DNA from: a virus
Direction: 5' to 3' (one strand)
IMG/VR virus record: IMGVR_UViG_3300035698_018667
Span: 1 to 32,359 of that record
Length of the DNA stretch: 32,359 bases
Shown here piece by piece: positions 21,954-28,664 of the stretch. The translations under genes were made by a program, and so were the position numbers. How positions within the stretch are numbered: the first letter of the stretch is position 1; each line of letters begins with the position of its first letter. The notes under the pieces are model-generated. The model saw only the letters and a list, made by a program, of their open reading frames with translations, was not told the origin of the DNA and did no database searches.

Positions 21954-22246
21954 TAACCTTCCTCCAGATCTTTTCCACCGAATGCCGATTTCATTTTCGA
22001 CAACCTATCGTTATCTGTTTTCTTGCTACTGGTATCTATTTTTTGATAAATATCCTGAATATTTTTTAGGTATATGTCCATATCTTTTTTTTTTAGCAAC
22101 TCATGCCAAAGATTTTCTAGCGTCTCGTATAAACCGTTTTCTTCATCCCGAATATGTTCAACATCTTTTTGAATACGGAAAAAACAACCCATACCTACAG
22201 TCATAAGGCATAAATTGCATACTGTTAGCAAAATAAGTGATATCAT
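21953..22246 (-). CDS. Small membrane-anchored protein upstream of the portal
   Basis: The 97-residue product starts with a hydrophobic segment (MISLILLTVCNLCLMTVGMGCFF) that may anchor it in the membrane, followed by a charged helical region (IQKDVEHIRDEENGLYETLENLWHELLKKKDMDIYLKNIQDIYQKID). The start lacks a clear ribosome site: TATACT directly precedes the ATG, so a later start such as Met15 is possible and would shorten the membrane segment. It is the first gene of the leftward operon and divergent from terminase. It does not look like a small terminase subunit because of the membrane segment. Confidence 0.55.
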   Translation of the reverse strand: MISLILLTVCNLCLMTVGMGCFFRIQKDVEHIRDEENGLYETLENLWHELLKKKDMDIYLKNIQDIYQKIDTSSKKTDNDRLSKMKSAFGGKDLEEG

Positions 22247-22310
22247 AGTATACCAAGTTAAAATTCGACTTCATAACAATCTATTACGGTAATTTTTGCA
22301 AGGAATTTTT

Positions 22311-23792
22311 ATGGGATTTTACGATCCAATCAAAAAGAAATCTCCATACGGACCTAGTTCAAAAAACTCATACAAAACAAATAGTAATAATTTAGATGGC
22401 GAGAGAGAAGATTTAGCGGATGTTTTTTGGGAAGAGATAAGAAAAAGGCGAACCTTCCATGTCGGTCAAGAAGCTATCTTTAAAGCTTTCTTTGAAGATG
22501 GGGCTAAATACATATTTGAGCGGATCGGTCGAAAAGGCTGTAAGACCGCGGGTAATATTACGTGTGCCTGGGGCTACGCGCTCGAAAAAAAGAACCGAAT
22601 GATTAACGTCATATGCCCGACAAAAACATCAGCAGTTGAAATATACTGGGACGAACATCGATTGCAATGGGCTGATCTGCCTGAGCCGGATCTTTTCGAT
22701 ATGTTTGTGAAAGAAGTCGATAAAAGTAGACATGTTCTCACTTTCGTCAATGGGAGCCAAGTCAAGCTTCTAGGAACCTGGACAGAAGCTCGATCTCGCG
22801 GAACACAGCCTGACCTGGTTATCGGTGACGAAGTTCAGGATTGCTCAGCGGATTATTTAGACGCTATGGAGCCTAACCTGGCTGCAAAGCCAGACGCTCG
22901 TTGCATCATGACCGGAACTCCTCCAAAAAAACGGAATCACTTCCAGGAATGGGAAGCGCGGATCGAGTCTAATGAAGAGGGTACGTGCTTTCACTACAGC
23001 TCCTATATCAACACCGTGCTACCTCACCTAAAGGACTGGCTTGATAAAAAGCATGCAGAGCTTATCGCTAGCGGCAAAGAGGATGTATGGCTTCGTGAAT
23101 ACATGGCTGAAGACTGTTTTAGCAGCGATGAGAGAGTACTGCCAGATATTAGTGTGGTTGACTATGAAGAATTCCTCCAAAAGCTCTACAGCGTGGATCC
23201 TACCGCTTTTGACCCGATCCTTGGTATCACTATCACTCCACATAAGCTTTGTGCTTGTTATGCCGTCAGCCTACAGACTCGATGTACGGGCAGGCAGATT
23301 TGGGTGTTGGAAGTCGAGACTACAAACAAATTGTGGGATTCTAGCTACCAAGAAATCTACGGCAAGATGGTTAGCAAGATGAATGAGTTCGGAAATATCT
23401 TCCCAAGACCATGGAAACAGGTCGTATACGATGAGACCGAAAGCTTTACGGATGTAATCCCTAACGTTGTACAATCTAGAAAAGATTTAAAATGGAAAAA
23501 TCGTGGAATCCCTTTACTTAAAGAAATGATTTTAAGTGAGAAGATCACGTTTAGTACCCAGGCAGATCAATTCGCCGTTGAATCTCAAAATCTATTGAAA
23601 GAGGATGATATCCGTGAGTATCCTACGGTTTGTACTATGGCTATGCTGGCGAATGAATATTACCAGCCTCCCACCTTATCGAAGGATGAACAGATGGTTT
23701 GGGATCAGTTCGCGCCCCTGCGTGAAGCTGGAATCGTTTGTTATCCTCCCAAGAAAAAAGGAAAGAGACTATTTAGCCACCGATGGGATTAA
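22311..23792 (+). CDS. Terminase large subunit
   Basis: The 493-residue product is the packaging motor ATPase and nuclease. Visible motifs are Walker A GRKGCKT (residues 73-79), Walker B LVIGDEVQ (169-176, hydrophobic strand then DE), and the coupling motif IMTGTPPKK (199-207). The C-terminal part is the position of the RNase H-like nuclease, but the usual first Asp after a beta strand is not obvious: the sequence reads ILGITITPHKL (303-313). VVYDETE (371-377) may hold one acidic ligand. ATG 22311 is the start because AAGGAA lies 8 bases upstream. Unlike most phages it is on the opposite strand from the portal, diverging from it. Confidence 0.85.
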   Translation: MGFYDPIKKKSPYGPSSKNSYKTNSNNLDGEREDLADVFWEEIRKRRTFHVGQEAIFKAFFEDGAKYIFERIGRKGCKTAGNITCAWGYALEKKNRMINVICPTKTSAVEIYWDEHRLQWADLPEPDLFDMFVKEVDKSRHVLTFVNGSQVKLLGTWTEARSRGTQPDLVIGDEVQDCSADYLDAMEPNLAAKPDARCIMTGTPPKKRNHFQEWEARIESNEEGTCFHYSSYINTVLPHLKDWLDKKHAELIASGKEDVWLREYMAEDCFSSDERVLPDISVVDYEEFLQKLYSVDPTAFDPILGITITPHKLCACYAVSLQTRCTGRQIWVLEVETTNKLWDSSYQEIYGKMVSKMNEFGNIFPRPWKQVVYDETESFTDVIPNVVQSRKDLKWKNRGIPLLKEMILSEKITFSTQADQFAVESQNLLKEDDIREYPTVCTMAMLANEYYQPPTLSKDEQMVWDQFAPLREAGIVCYPPKKKGKRLFSHRWD

Positions 23793-23816
23793 ATACTTCT
23801 CTTTTATAAAAAGATC

Positions 23817-24218
23817 CTAGCTAAGAGGGTCCTTCATTATAGATTGTTTAATTTTGGTGATTGCTGTGCTTAATCGCTCAAGGTCGCTGTATTTAATTAC
23901 CTCTGGCTCTAGCCAAGATATTTCTGCTAGTTCAAACGCTCTCTCGGCATCTACGAAAGGGTGATGACTAACGGTGTGCAATCGATCAATCACAACTAAC
24001 TTCAAACGAGCATGCGTGCTTGTGAAACCGTTAACATCTTTTTTATCTATCCACCGCATCACCCGCAATTTGTAGTCGATGTACATTTGGTCATCAACCT
24101 CCAGTTTGGGAATCTCTCCTGAACAGCAGCATAGGCGATCAAAACAGCTCATAGAGCCAATGTGAAAATGCAGCCCAAGCTCAGGAGCAATCGATATTCC
24201 GGTTATGACAAAACTCAC
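23817..24218 (-). CDS. Hypothetical protein with N-terminus shared with the wHTH gene
   Basis: The 133-residue product begins MSFVITGISIAPELG, nearly the same 15 residues as the gene at 25022-24453, and then diverges (LHFHIGSMSCFDRLCCCSGEIPKLEVDDQMYIDYKLRVMRWIDKKDV). It starts with GTG, whose first base overlaps the upstream stop (TAGTG), with AGGGGGA as ribosome site. It continues into a basic helix-rich region. The shared N-terminus lies at the edge of the 804-bp duplication, so this gene may be a fusion of a copied start region to another gene. Function unknown. Confidence 0.55.
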   Translation of the reverse strand: MSFVITGISIAPELGLHFHIGSMSCFDRLCCCSGEIPKLEVDDQMYIDYKLRVMRWIDKKDVNGFTSTHARLKLVVIDRLHTVSHHPFVDAERAFELAEISWLEPEVIKYSDLERLSTAITKIKQSIMKDPLS

Positions 24219-24502
24219 TAGTTCCCCCTAAGATTAGATAGGAATTTTTTAATCCCTTCTTGAAAATTCGGCATCTCGTATTCAAAGCAAGTGGGTTGAG
24301 CAGCTGACTTCTCGATCACAAATTCAACGTGCTTATTCAGCACATCACACACGTATCCAGGAGCATTTGGTCTGTGGTTTGGATAGAAGTGTTGCAGTGT
24401 CTCTGTAGCCCACTGCTTGTTGGTCGTAGCGATTTCTTCTTTCGGCACAATGTCATCCCACGTCTCCCAGGCCCCTAGAACTGCGAAGAGAAAAAAGCAC
24501 AC
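24218..24502 (-). pseudogene. Downstream fragment of a frameshifted copy of the replication-module gene
   Basis: The frame encodes AVLGAWETWDDIVPKEEIATTNKQWATETLQHFYPNHRPNAPGYVCDVLNKHVEFV...LSNLRGN, the same C-terminal module as the intact gene at 25022-25894 (VLGAWEAWDDIVPKEEI...LSNLRGN). It is separated from its N-terminal part by a 49-bp insertion that shifts the frame. A GTG at 24502 could start it (MCFFLFAVLGAW), but this uses the inserted sequence and has no convincing ribosome site. It is probably a remnant. Confidence 0.7.
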
Positions 24503-25022
24503 CCTCCCAGGTCTCCCAGGCCCCTAGAACGGCATTGCACGCTTTAGCGTCCGATTCCCTCGACTTCAAAGCGTTAACGCACTGAACGAGCTTATATGCA
24601 GTCTGAGCGTCCATTTTGGAAGAAAGCTCCCTCTTCATATTTCTGGATATGTCCAATTCATCAAAAATAGGGAAGACAACGACGACAGCCGCCGCAGGCT
24701 TTTCAGGCTCTGCCTGTTGTTGTTTTTTTAAATACGAAACCCTGTATTTTACGTTTCTCTTGAGATTGCCCTCCCTAATCTCCACTTTTTCCATGTAACC
24801 AAGCTGAATCAACTCGTCGAACGCCTTGTATACATGATTTCTTGAAATGTTCTTGGCTTTCCAGACACACTTAGGCTTGATAACCCAGTCCGGTTTGCAA
24901 GAGAGCAGGTAGATCAAGACCATGGTAGCGTCTGCAGACATGGTTGGATGCTGGCTTATTTCGTTGGGGATTATTGAACCAAGCTCAGGAGCAATCGATA
25001 TTCCGGTTATGCCAAAACTCAC
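24453..25022 (-). CDS. Second wHTH replication-type protein, truncated by the frameshift
   Basis: The 189-residue product has a winged-helix domain with LSADATMVLIYLLSCKPDWVIKPKCVWKAKNISRNHVYKAFDELIQLGYMEKVEIREGNLKRNVKYRV preceded by MSFGITGISIAPELGSIIPNEISQHPT, a Gln/Pro/Ala-rich linker (KKQQQAEPEKPAAAVVVVFP) and the first half of the shared module (IFDELDISRNMKRELSSKMDAQTAYKLVQCVNALKSRESDAKACNAVLGAWETW). It then runs out of frame at the 49-bp insertion (EGVLFSLRSSRGLGDVG). The N-terminal domain is different from that of the intact gene, so two N-termini share one C-module. GTG start, TAGTG overlap. It may be inactive or act as a shortened variant. Confidence 0.65.
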   Translation of the reverse strand: MSFGITGISIAPELGSIIPNEISQHPTMSADATMVLIYLLSCKPDWVIKPKCVWKAKNISRNHVYKAFDELIQLGYMEKVEIREGNLKRNVKYRVSYLKKQQQAEPEKPAAAVVVVFPIFDELDISRNMKRELSSKMDAQTAYKLVQCVNALKSRESDAKACNAVLGAWETWEGVLFSLRSSRGLGDVG

Positions 25023-25894
25023 TAGTTCCCCCTAAGATTAGATAGGAATTTTTTAATCTCTTCTTGAAAATTCGGCATCTCGTACTTAAAGCAAACGGGT
25101 TGAGCAGCTGACTTCGCGATCACAAATTCAACGTGCTTATTCAGCACATCACACACGTATCCAGGAGCATTTGGTCTGTGGTTTGGATAGAAGTGTTGTA
25201 ATCTCTCTGTAGCCCACTCCTTGTTCGTCATAATTATTTCTTCTTTCGGCACAATGTCATCCCAGGCCTCCCAGGCCCCTAGAACGGCATTGCACGCTTT
25301 AGCGTCCGATTCCCTCGACTTCCAGGCTTTAACGCGCTGAACGAGCTTATATGCAGCCTGAGCGTCAATCTTGGACGATAGCTGCTTCTTCATATCTCTG
25401 GATATGTTCAATTCATCAAAAATAGGAAAGACAACGACGACAGCCGCCGCAGGCTTTTCAGGCTCGCTCTGTTGTTGTCTTTCATTCTTACTTAAAGAGT
25501 CTTTCTTAATAGGACCTGGTTTCACCTGATCGGGGGATTCACCGGCAAGGAGGTTTCCACCGTTTCGGTAACTTTTTTTGAATTCTTCGTCTGATATGGG
25601 GTCTTCAAAGAAGTGCCAATCTAGTCCCGTGAACTGTCCATTAGTATCGTTATGTCGCATAGCTCTATGTAGATACCCGGCATTTTCAAGCTCCTTAAGT
25701 CCAGAATTGAATGAGGTTTCTCCGTCCGTGCAATGCGCCATCATCTCAGACTTGTAGAATGTCCAGTCGTCGGGCCTGGAGAATGCTATCGACAGAAGTC
25801 CTTTAGCCTTTAGAGAGATAGAAGAGTCAAAAACGATTGACTTGCTGAGTCTTACGAAGGGATCTTTTCTTTTATGAGAGTGACATAATGTCAT
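25022..25894 (-). CDS. Winged-helix replication-initiation / replisome-organiser type protein
   Basis: The 290-residue product starts at ATG 25894 (AGGA 10 bases upstream); TTG 25930 would add 12 residues. The N-terminal domain reads FVRLSKSIVFDSSISLKAKGLLSIAFSRPDDWTFYKSEMMAHCTDGETSFNSGLKELENAGYLHRA, the classic wHTH of phage and plasmid replication proteins (LS.KAKGLL...S.PDDW, G......L.ELE..GYL). A Pro/Gln linker and a helical C-module follow. Such proteins bind the replication origin and help load helicase; no helicase loader is seen next to it. It is the first gene of the leftward unit and is likely regulated by the operator at 25941. Confidence 0.7.
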   Translation of the reverse strand: MTLCHSHKRKDPFVRLSKSIVFDSSISLKAKGLLSIAFSRPDDWTFYKSEMMAHCTDGETSFNSGLKELENAGYLHRAMRHNDTNGQFTGLDWHFFEDPISDEEFKKSYRNGGNLLAGESPDQVKPGPIKKDSLSKNERQQQSEPEKPAAAVVVVFPIFDELNISRDMKKQLSSKIDAQAAYKLVQRVKAWKSRESDAKACNAVLGAWEAWDDIVPKEEIIMTNKEWATERLQHFYPNHRPNAPGYVCDVLNKHVEFVIAKSAAQPVCFKYEMPNFQEEIKKFLSNLRGN

Positions 25895-25933
25895 ATTGAT
25901 TTGTCCTGTCACCAGGAAGAATGAGGCCAAATG

Positions 25934-25957
25934 ATTATATATCTATTCTAAATAGAT
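25934..25957 (-). promoter_or_regulatory. Leftward -10 box with adjacent operator-like palindrome
   Basis: A leftward TATAAT is at 25934-25939. Next to it is ATCTATTCTAAATAGAT (25941-25957): 7-base arms around CTA, a typical dimer-repressor site. No good -35 was found 16-18 bases upstream, so the promoter may need an activator. It would serve the wHTH gene starting at 25894. Confidence 0.5.
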
Positions 25958-25983
25958 TAGATGTGGTACATTCGGGCTATACT

Positions 25984-26076
25984 TTCCTGGTATTAGTCCC
26001 AGTGTCAGAGCATGACTAGTTGGGACATATAGATTTCGATTCATGAGGGAAAGCTTCTTCGCTTTCCCTCTTTTTT
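25984..26076 (+). ncRNA. Structured small RNA candidate with its own terminator
   Basis: In the long divergent intergenic region, the RNA would contain GTCCCA (25996-26001) pairing with TGGGAC (26021-26026), with an inner stem GTCA-GAGCA-TGAC. It ends in a perfect intrinsic terminator (26045-26076). A TATACT box at 25978-25983 could be its -10, but no -35 is seen. No protein is encoded. The 5' end is uncertain. Confidence 0.5.
26045..26076 (+). terminator. Rho-independent terminator
   Basis: GAGGGAAAGC (26045-26054) pairs perfectly with GCTTTCCCTC (26061-26070) around TTCTTC, followed by six Ts (26071-26076). It ends the candidate small RNA and insulates the rightward promoter at 26121. Confidence 0.9.
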
Positions 26077-26101
26077 ACCTAGCCTACTCCATGTAGAATA
26101 T

Positions 26102-26149
26102 ATTGTACATATACAATTACTTGTCATATTTGATCATGTGATTTATAAT
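26102..26149 (+). promoter_or_regulatory. Strong sigma70-type promoter with upstream inverted repeat
   Basis: TTGTCA (26121-26126) and TATAAT (26144-26149) are exactly 17 bases apart. Just upstream, ATTGTACATATACAAT (26102-26117) has 6-base arms around CATA, placed as for an activator or repressor site. The promoter would serve the rightward cluster starting at 26181 (leader about 25 bases with AAGGAA). Confidence 0.8.
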
Positions 26150-26180
26150 CATTTAACTCAAATAAACGCAAGGAAATGTT

Positions 26181-26507
26181 ATGGAAAATCGGCTAAAGAT
26201 CACCTTCTACTCACCTGGACAAGAAGCCAACTCACGAGTGGTGGCAACCTTTGGTGTTCACATAATCTCCATAGATCTTTTCTTGAGCAAGGTAAAACTG
26301 ATCCGAAAAAAAGATGGCGACCTCTATTCAGCGTCTCCTGCTGAAAAATACACTTGCCCTAGGACAGGTCAGGTTAAGTGGTCAAACTTCTGGTTCTTCG
26401 GTGATAGTGCGTCTTCATTTTTCCAGGAAGAGTGCAAGAAGGCTCTTATCTCATACTGCGAAGAGAAAAAAGTACACCATCCCTGGCACCCAGGTTTCCT
26501 AGGTTAG
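26181..26507 (+). CDS. Hypothetical protein, first in the rightward cluster
   Basis: The 108-residue product is led by the strong promoter at 26121 and an AAGGAA ribosome site. It has the pattern LKITFYSPGQEANSRVVATFGVHIISIDLFLSKVKLIRKKDGDLYSASPAEKYTCPRTGQVKWSNFWFFG...FFQEECKKALISYCEEKK: beta strands, a conserved loop, then a C-terminal helix. This outline is faintly like SpoVG-type nucleic-acid-binding proteins (strand, PS....., EEC.KAL), but that is only an impression. As the first gene behind a strong promoter it may act early in infection. Its 3' end contains the sequence that also appears in the insertion at 24480. Confidence 0.7.
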   Translation: MENRLKITFYSPGQEANSRVVATFGVHIISIDLFLSKVKLIRKKDGDLYSASPAEKYTCPRTGQVKWSNFWFFGDSASSFFQEECKKALISYCEEKKVHHPWHPGFLG

Positions 26508-26535
26508 CAAATAATCACAAGATAGAGGACGAGAA

Positions 26536-26922
26536 ATGTGGAATTGGTTCAGAGAATACTTCCTGAATTGTGAAGGGGAAGAGGATAGTGATATTGAAAA
26601 AGTATGGGCAGATCTTGAAGGCAGCATAAGTATTACCTTGTCGATTGTTATGCGTGACGGATCAACCCACAAACGAATCGCTAGAATACACCAAGATGAT
26701 GTGGGATCATGGAAAGATGATGCAATTATAAAAATAACAAGCCCAGACAATCGATGGTTCTGCTTAGAGGATTCAGATGATCATATAGATATCCGGTTGT
26801 TTCATATCCCTGATATAATCAGCGTGTCTATTAAACAAATGCCAATTTTTATTCTATACAAGGGAGAAAAAGCTAGAAACAAAATCACACAGTATTTTGA
26901 AGATAACAAGGACTTTTCTTAA
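26536..26922 (+). CDS. Hypothetical acidic protein
   Basis: The 128-residue product starts MWNWFREYFLNCEGEEDSDIEKVWADLEGSISITLSIVMRDGSTHKRIARIHQDDVGSW and later has DNRWFCLEDSDDHIDIRLFHIPDIISVSIKQMPIFILYKGEKARNKITQYF. It is a beta-rich acidic protein with no signal peptide. AGAGGACGAG gives a ribosome site. Two bases separate it from the following Cys-rich gene. Not recognised. Confidence 0.65.
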   Translation: MWNWFREYFLNCEGEEDSDIEKVWADLEGSISITLSIVMRDGSTHKRIARIHQDDVGSWKDDAIIKITSPDNRWFCLEDSDDHIDIRLFHIPDIISVSIKQMPIFILYKGEKARNKITQYFEDNKDFS

Positions 26923-26924
26923 CT

Positions 26925-27407
26925 ATGAAATGTAAAAAATGCGATCAATTATGCTCTCTAGAACCTAACCAGTTCTTTTACCAAGGCGAGCGATCTCCAG
27001 GATGGGTTTGTCATGAATGCAATAACCTTTGGGAATCAGATGATTACTCAATGGTAAAACTAGCCGAGCTAGTCAATAAAAAAAATACACGTATTAGAGA
27101 TGAAAGTTGTGCTACGTGTGAATGGTATTGCTCTGGGACATGTCGAAGAAATCCACCTCAACTTATCACTATTGACGATGAAGCCTGTACAGAATCCCCG
27201 TGGGTAAAAGAGGATCACTGGTGCGGAGAATATTCACCATCAAAACACAACTGCATCCAATGTGGTACACTTGTTTATCGAACACTGGACTTTCCCAAAT
27301 GCAGGTCTTGTGCAATTAGTGAGTTTAGAAAATATTCTGACCAAGTTGGGGATAAGATAGACAAACTACTAGGGATAAATAATATTAAAGTAGATATTAA
27401 AAAATGA
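26925..27407 (+). CDS. Multi-zinc-finger-like cysteine-rich protein
   Basis: The 160-residue product has three Cys clusters. At the N-terminus MKCKKCDQLC...CHEC. In the middle ESCATCEWYCSGTCRRNPPQ...ESPWVKEDHWCGEYSP, a scheme I recall from phage and bacterial proteins (C..CR.W....G.CRR.PP......WP.V...DWCGE). At the end NCIQCGTLVYRTLDFPKCRSC. The C-terminus is a basic helix. It is likely a metal-bound protein interaction or nucleic-acid-binding factor. It overlaps the next gene by four bases (ATGA). Confidence 0.7.
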   Translation: MKCKKCDQLCSLEPNQFFYQGERSPGWVCHECNNLWESDDYSMVKLAELVNKKNTRIRDESCATCEWYCSGTCRRNPPQLITIDDEACTESPWVKEDHWCGEYSPSKHNCIQCGTLVYRTLDFPKCRSCAISEFRKYSDQVGDKIDKLLGINNIKVDIKK

Positions 27408-27679
27408 CTAGATGTTTAATTTGTGGACAAGATGAAGAATTAAATATAGATGTTTGCTGGGACTGCTGGGAAGCTGAATTAGTTATGCGGACAGGACAGG
27501 AAAGGCAGGGTAAGAAAATACCGACAATGGATGGTCGTACTGATGAAATGGCTAAGCTAAAATGGATCATTGAAAATCACACTGGATTATGCGAGACAAT
27601 CCAAAAGGAAAATCATGATAGTAGACCTGGCGATATCAATATGTTTTGGGGCTTTGATAGCTTCATCGTGTATAATTAG
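27404..27679 (+). CDS. Small zinc-binding-type protein
   Basis: The 91-residue product starts MTRCLICGQDEELNIDVCWDCWEAELVMRTGQERQGKK: two CxxC knuckles (CLIC, CWDC) suited to one zinc ion, then a polar helix. It is translated by ATGA overlap with the upstream Cys-rich gene, and its 3' end overlaps the following membrane protein by about 65 bases. The function is unknown; the pair may act together. Confidence 0.65.
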   Translation: MTRCLICGQDEELNIDVCWDCWEAELVMRTGQERQGKKIPTMDGRTDEMAKLKWIIENHTGLCETIQKENHDSRPGDINMFWGFDSFIVYN

Positions 27680-27782
27680 AGATACGTACAAAAACAGAAA
27701 AGAGCCTGTATTGGAATACGTGAAAACGTTTGTATTGTGTGTGGGATTCCTCTTCGCTCTGAAGATGGTAATGCCGCTATGA
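27615..27782 (+). CDS. Small two-helix membrane protein (holin-like)
   Basis: ATG 27615 has AAAGGAAAATC upstream and gives 55 residues: MIVDLAISICFGALIASSCIIRDTYKNRKEPVLEYVKTFVLCVGFLFALKMVMPL. It has two membrane segments (about 2-21 and 37-55) with a charged turn between, the topology of small class II holins. No endolysin is found next to it, so the lysis role is only a possibility. It overlaps the previous gene in another frame and the next by four bases (ATGA). Confidence 0.5.
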   Translation: MIVDLAISICFGALIASSCIIRDTYKNRKEPVLEYVKTFVLCVGFLFALKMVMPL

Positions 27783-28165
27783 AATCAATAATCATTATTC
27801 TGATATCCCTGTCATTCTCACTTCTGTCTAACCCTGTATCCGAGAGACGTATAGAGATCTGTAACGAGTACAACGCCGAGCTAGATTCCCTGTTGTCCGT
27901 AGATATTGCTAAAGCCACCAAGAGCGCCATAACGGGATCTATTGCAGCATCACCCTGTAAGCGCCCAGAAATCATTGTAGCTACTGGAGTGTGTGCTGCT
28001 GCTATCTCTATTATCGACGACTCGTACTCTCACTATGAGACTATGAGGGATCTCACTGAAGAATATCATTCATTAGATAGTCAGATGAGTGAAAATTTAC
28101 AGAGACTGAATAATCCTGGGCCATACATCAGCGATCCTGGATATGATTACTCATACTTAAACTAA
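27779..28165 (+). CDS. Exported or membrane-anchored protein with duplicated tail
   Basis: The start is ATG 27779 (overlap ATGA), giving 128 residues. The N-terminus MKSIIIILISLSFSLLSNPVSERR looks like a signal peptide with possible cleavage after LLSN or a membrane anchor. A second hydrophobic run (IIVATGVCAAAISIIDDS) is in the middle. The C-terminus MSENLQRLNNPGPYISDPGYDYSYLN is repeated as a separate 26-residue frame at 28575. The function is unknown; with the upstream two-helix protein it could form an envelope-acting pair. Confidence 0.6.
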   Translation: MKSIIIILISLSFSLLSNPVSERRIEICNEYNAELDSLLSVDIAKATKSAITGSIAASPCKRPEIIVATGVCAAAISIIDDSYSHYETMRDLTEEYHSLDSQMSENLQRLNNPGPYISDPGYDYSYLN

Positions 28166-28179
28166 GAAATGGCATAACA

Positions 28180-28530
28180 ATGGGATTGGATACAGAGCCA
28201 GGAAATTATCACTCTAGCTACACTAGATTTGTAGAAATGAAACGGCAGCTTGTCGAGTCCAACGGCTATATAGTTCTGGATTGGGGACAGGTCACACAAG
28301 AAAATTTAATGGGGGAGTGGGAGAAGATTCCAGAAGATCCTCTGCTTATTTTGTTTTTCCACCATGATCATACTGGAGTGATCAAGTACGAGCACACACT
28401 TTTGCTTGCAAACCGCATATTTAATGCAAAAAAGAACTTAGCAAAGCTTGAGTGGCTTGAGTTATCAAGTGATTTTGAGCAGGCTCTTAGGGTCGCTAAT
28501 CAAGAGGGTGTAGATCTACAATTTTGTTGA
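28180..28530 (+). CDS. Hypothetical phage protein (MGLDTE start)
   Basis: The 116-residue product begins MGLDTEPGNYHSSYTRFVEMKRQLVES and continues GYIVLDWGQVTQENLMGEWEKIPEDPLLILFFHHDHTGVIKYEHTLLLANRIFNAKKNLAKLEWLELSSDFEQALRVANQEGVDLQF. I recall MGLDT..........Y..F..M+..L proteins from other phages, with no known role. HHDH followed by acidic residues could bind metal, but no catalytic scheme is clear. The ribosome site is weak. Confidence 0.65.
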   Translation: MGLDTEPGNYHSSYTRFVEMKRQLVESNGYIVLDWGQVTQENLMGEWEKIPEDPLLILFFHHDHTGVIKYEHTLLLANRIFNAKKNLAKLEWLELSSDFEQALRVANQEGVDLQFC

Positions 28531-28574
28531 ATGAAGAAATTTAGAGAAAGTCAATCGTATAGGGATGTGTGCTG

Positions 28575-28655
28575 ATGAGTGAAAATCTACAGAGACTGAA
28601 TAATCCTGGTCCATATGTCAGCGAGCCATGCCATGATTACGGATACTTAAACTAG
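28575..28655 (+). repeat. 81-bp duplicate of the 3' end of the 27779 gene
   Basis: An ATG-to-stop stretch of 26 codons (MSENLQRLNNPGPYVSEPCHDYGYLN) matches the last 26 codons of the upstream gene (28085-28165), with no indel and an offset of 490 bp. Differences are mainly in the middle and at wobble positions. It may be a remnant of a duplicated gene after replacement of its front, or a translated mini-protein; GTGCTG precedes the ATG without a good ribosome site. Confidence 0.85.
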
Positions 28656-28664
28656 GAAAATTAA

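Larger units (their letters stand above)
24175..25474. repeat. Two diverged copies of a roughly 500-bp module, 804 bp apart
   Basis: From 24175 and 24979 (both ccaagctcaggagcaatc) the two copies match over the N15 start region, the stop/start junction and the C-terminal module, up to about 24719 and 25474. The offset is 804 bp at the left and 755 bp at the right, because the left copy carries a 49-bp insertion near 24480. Divergence is low, with scattered substitutions, so the duplication is fairly recent. Each copy joins a different wHTH domain. Confidence 0.9.

Noticed and set aside
21953-22246. Small terminase subunit
   Set aside because: It is near the terminase gene, but it begins with a membrane segment and lacks a DNA-binding helix pattern.
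24453-24502. Programmed frameshift at the T-run in the broken replication gene
   Set aside because: Restoring the frame would need +1 or -2 at a six-T run; the run is short and no stimulatory structure is seen. The 49-bp insertion explains the break.
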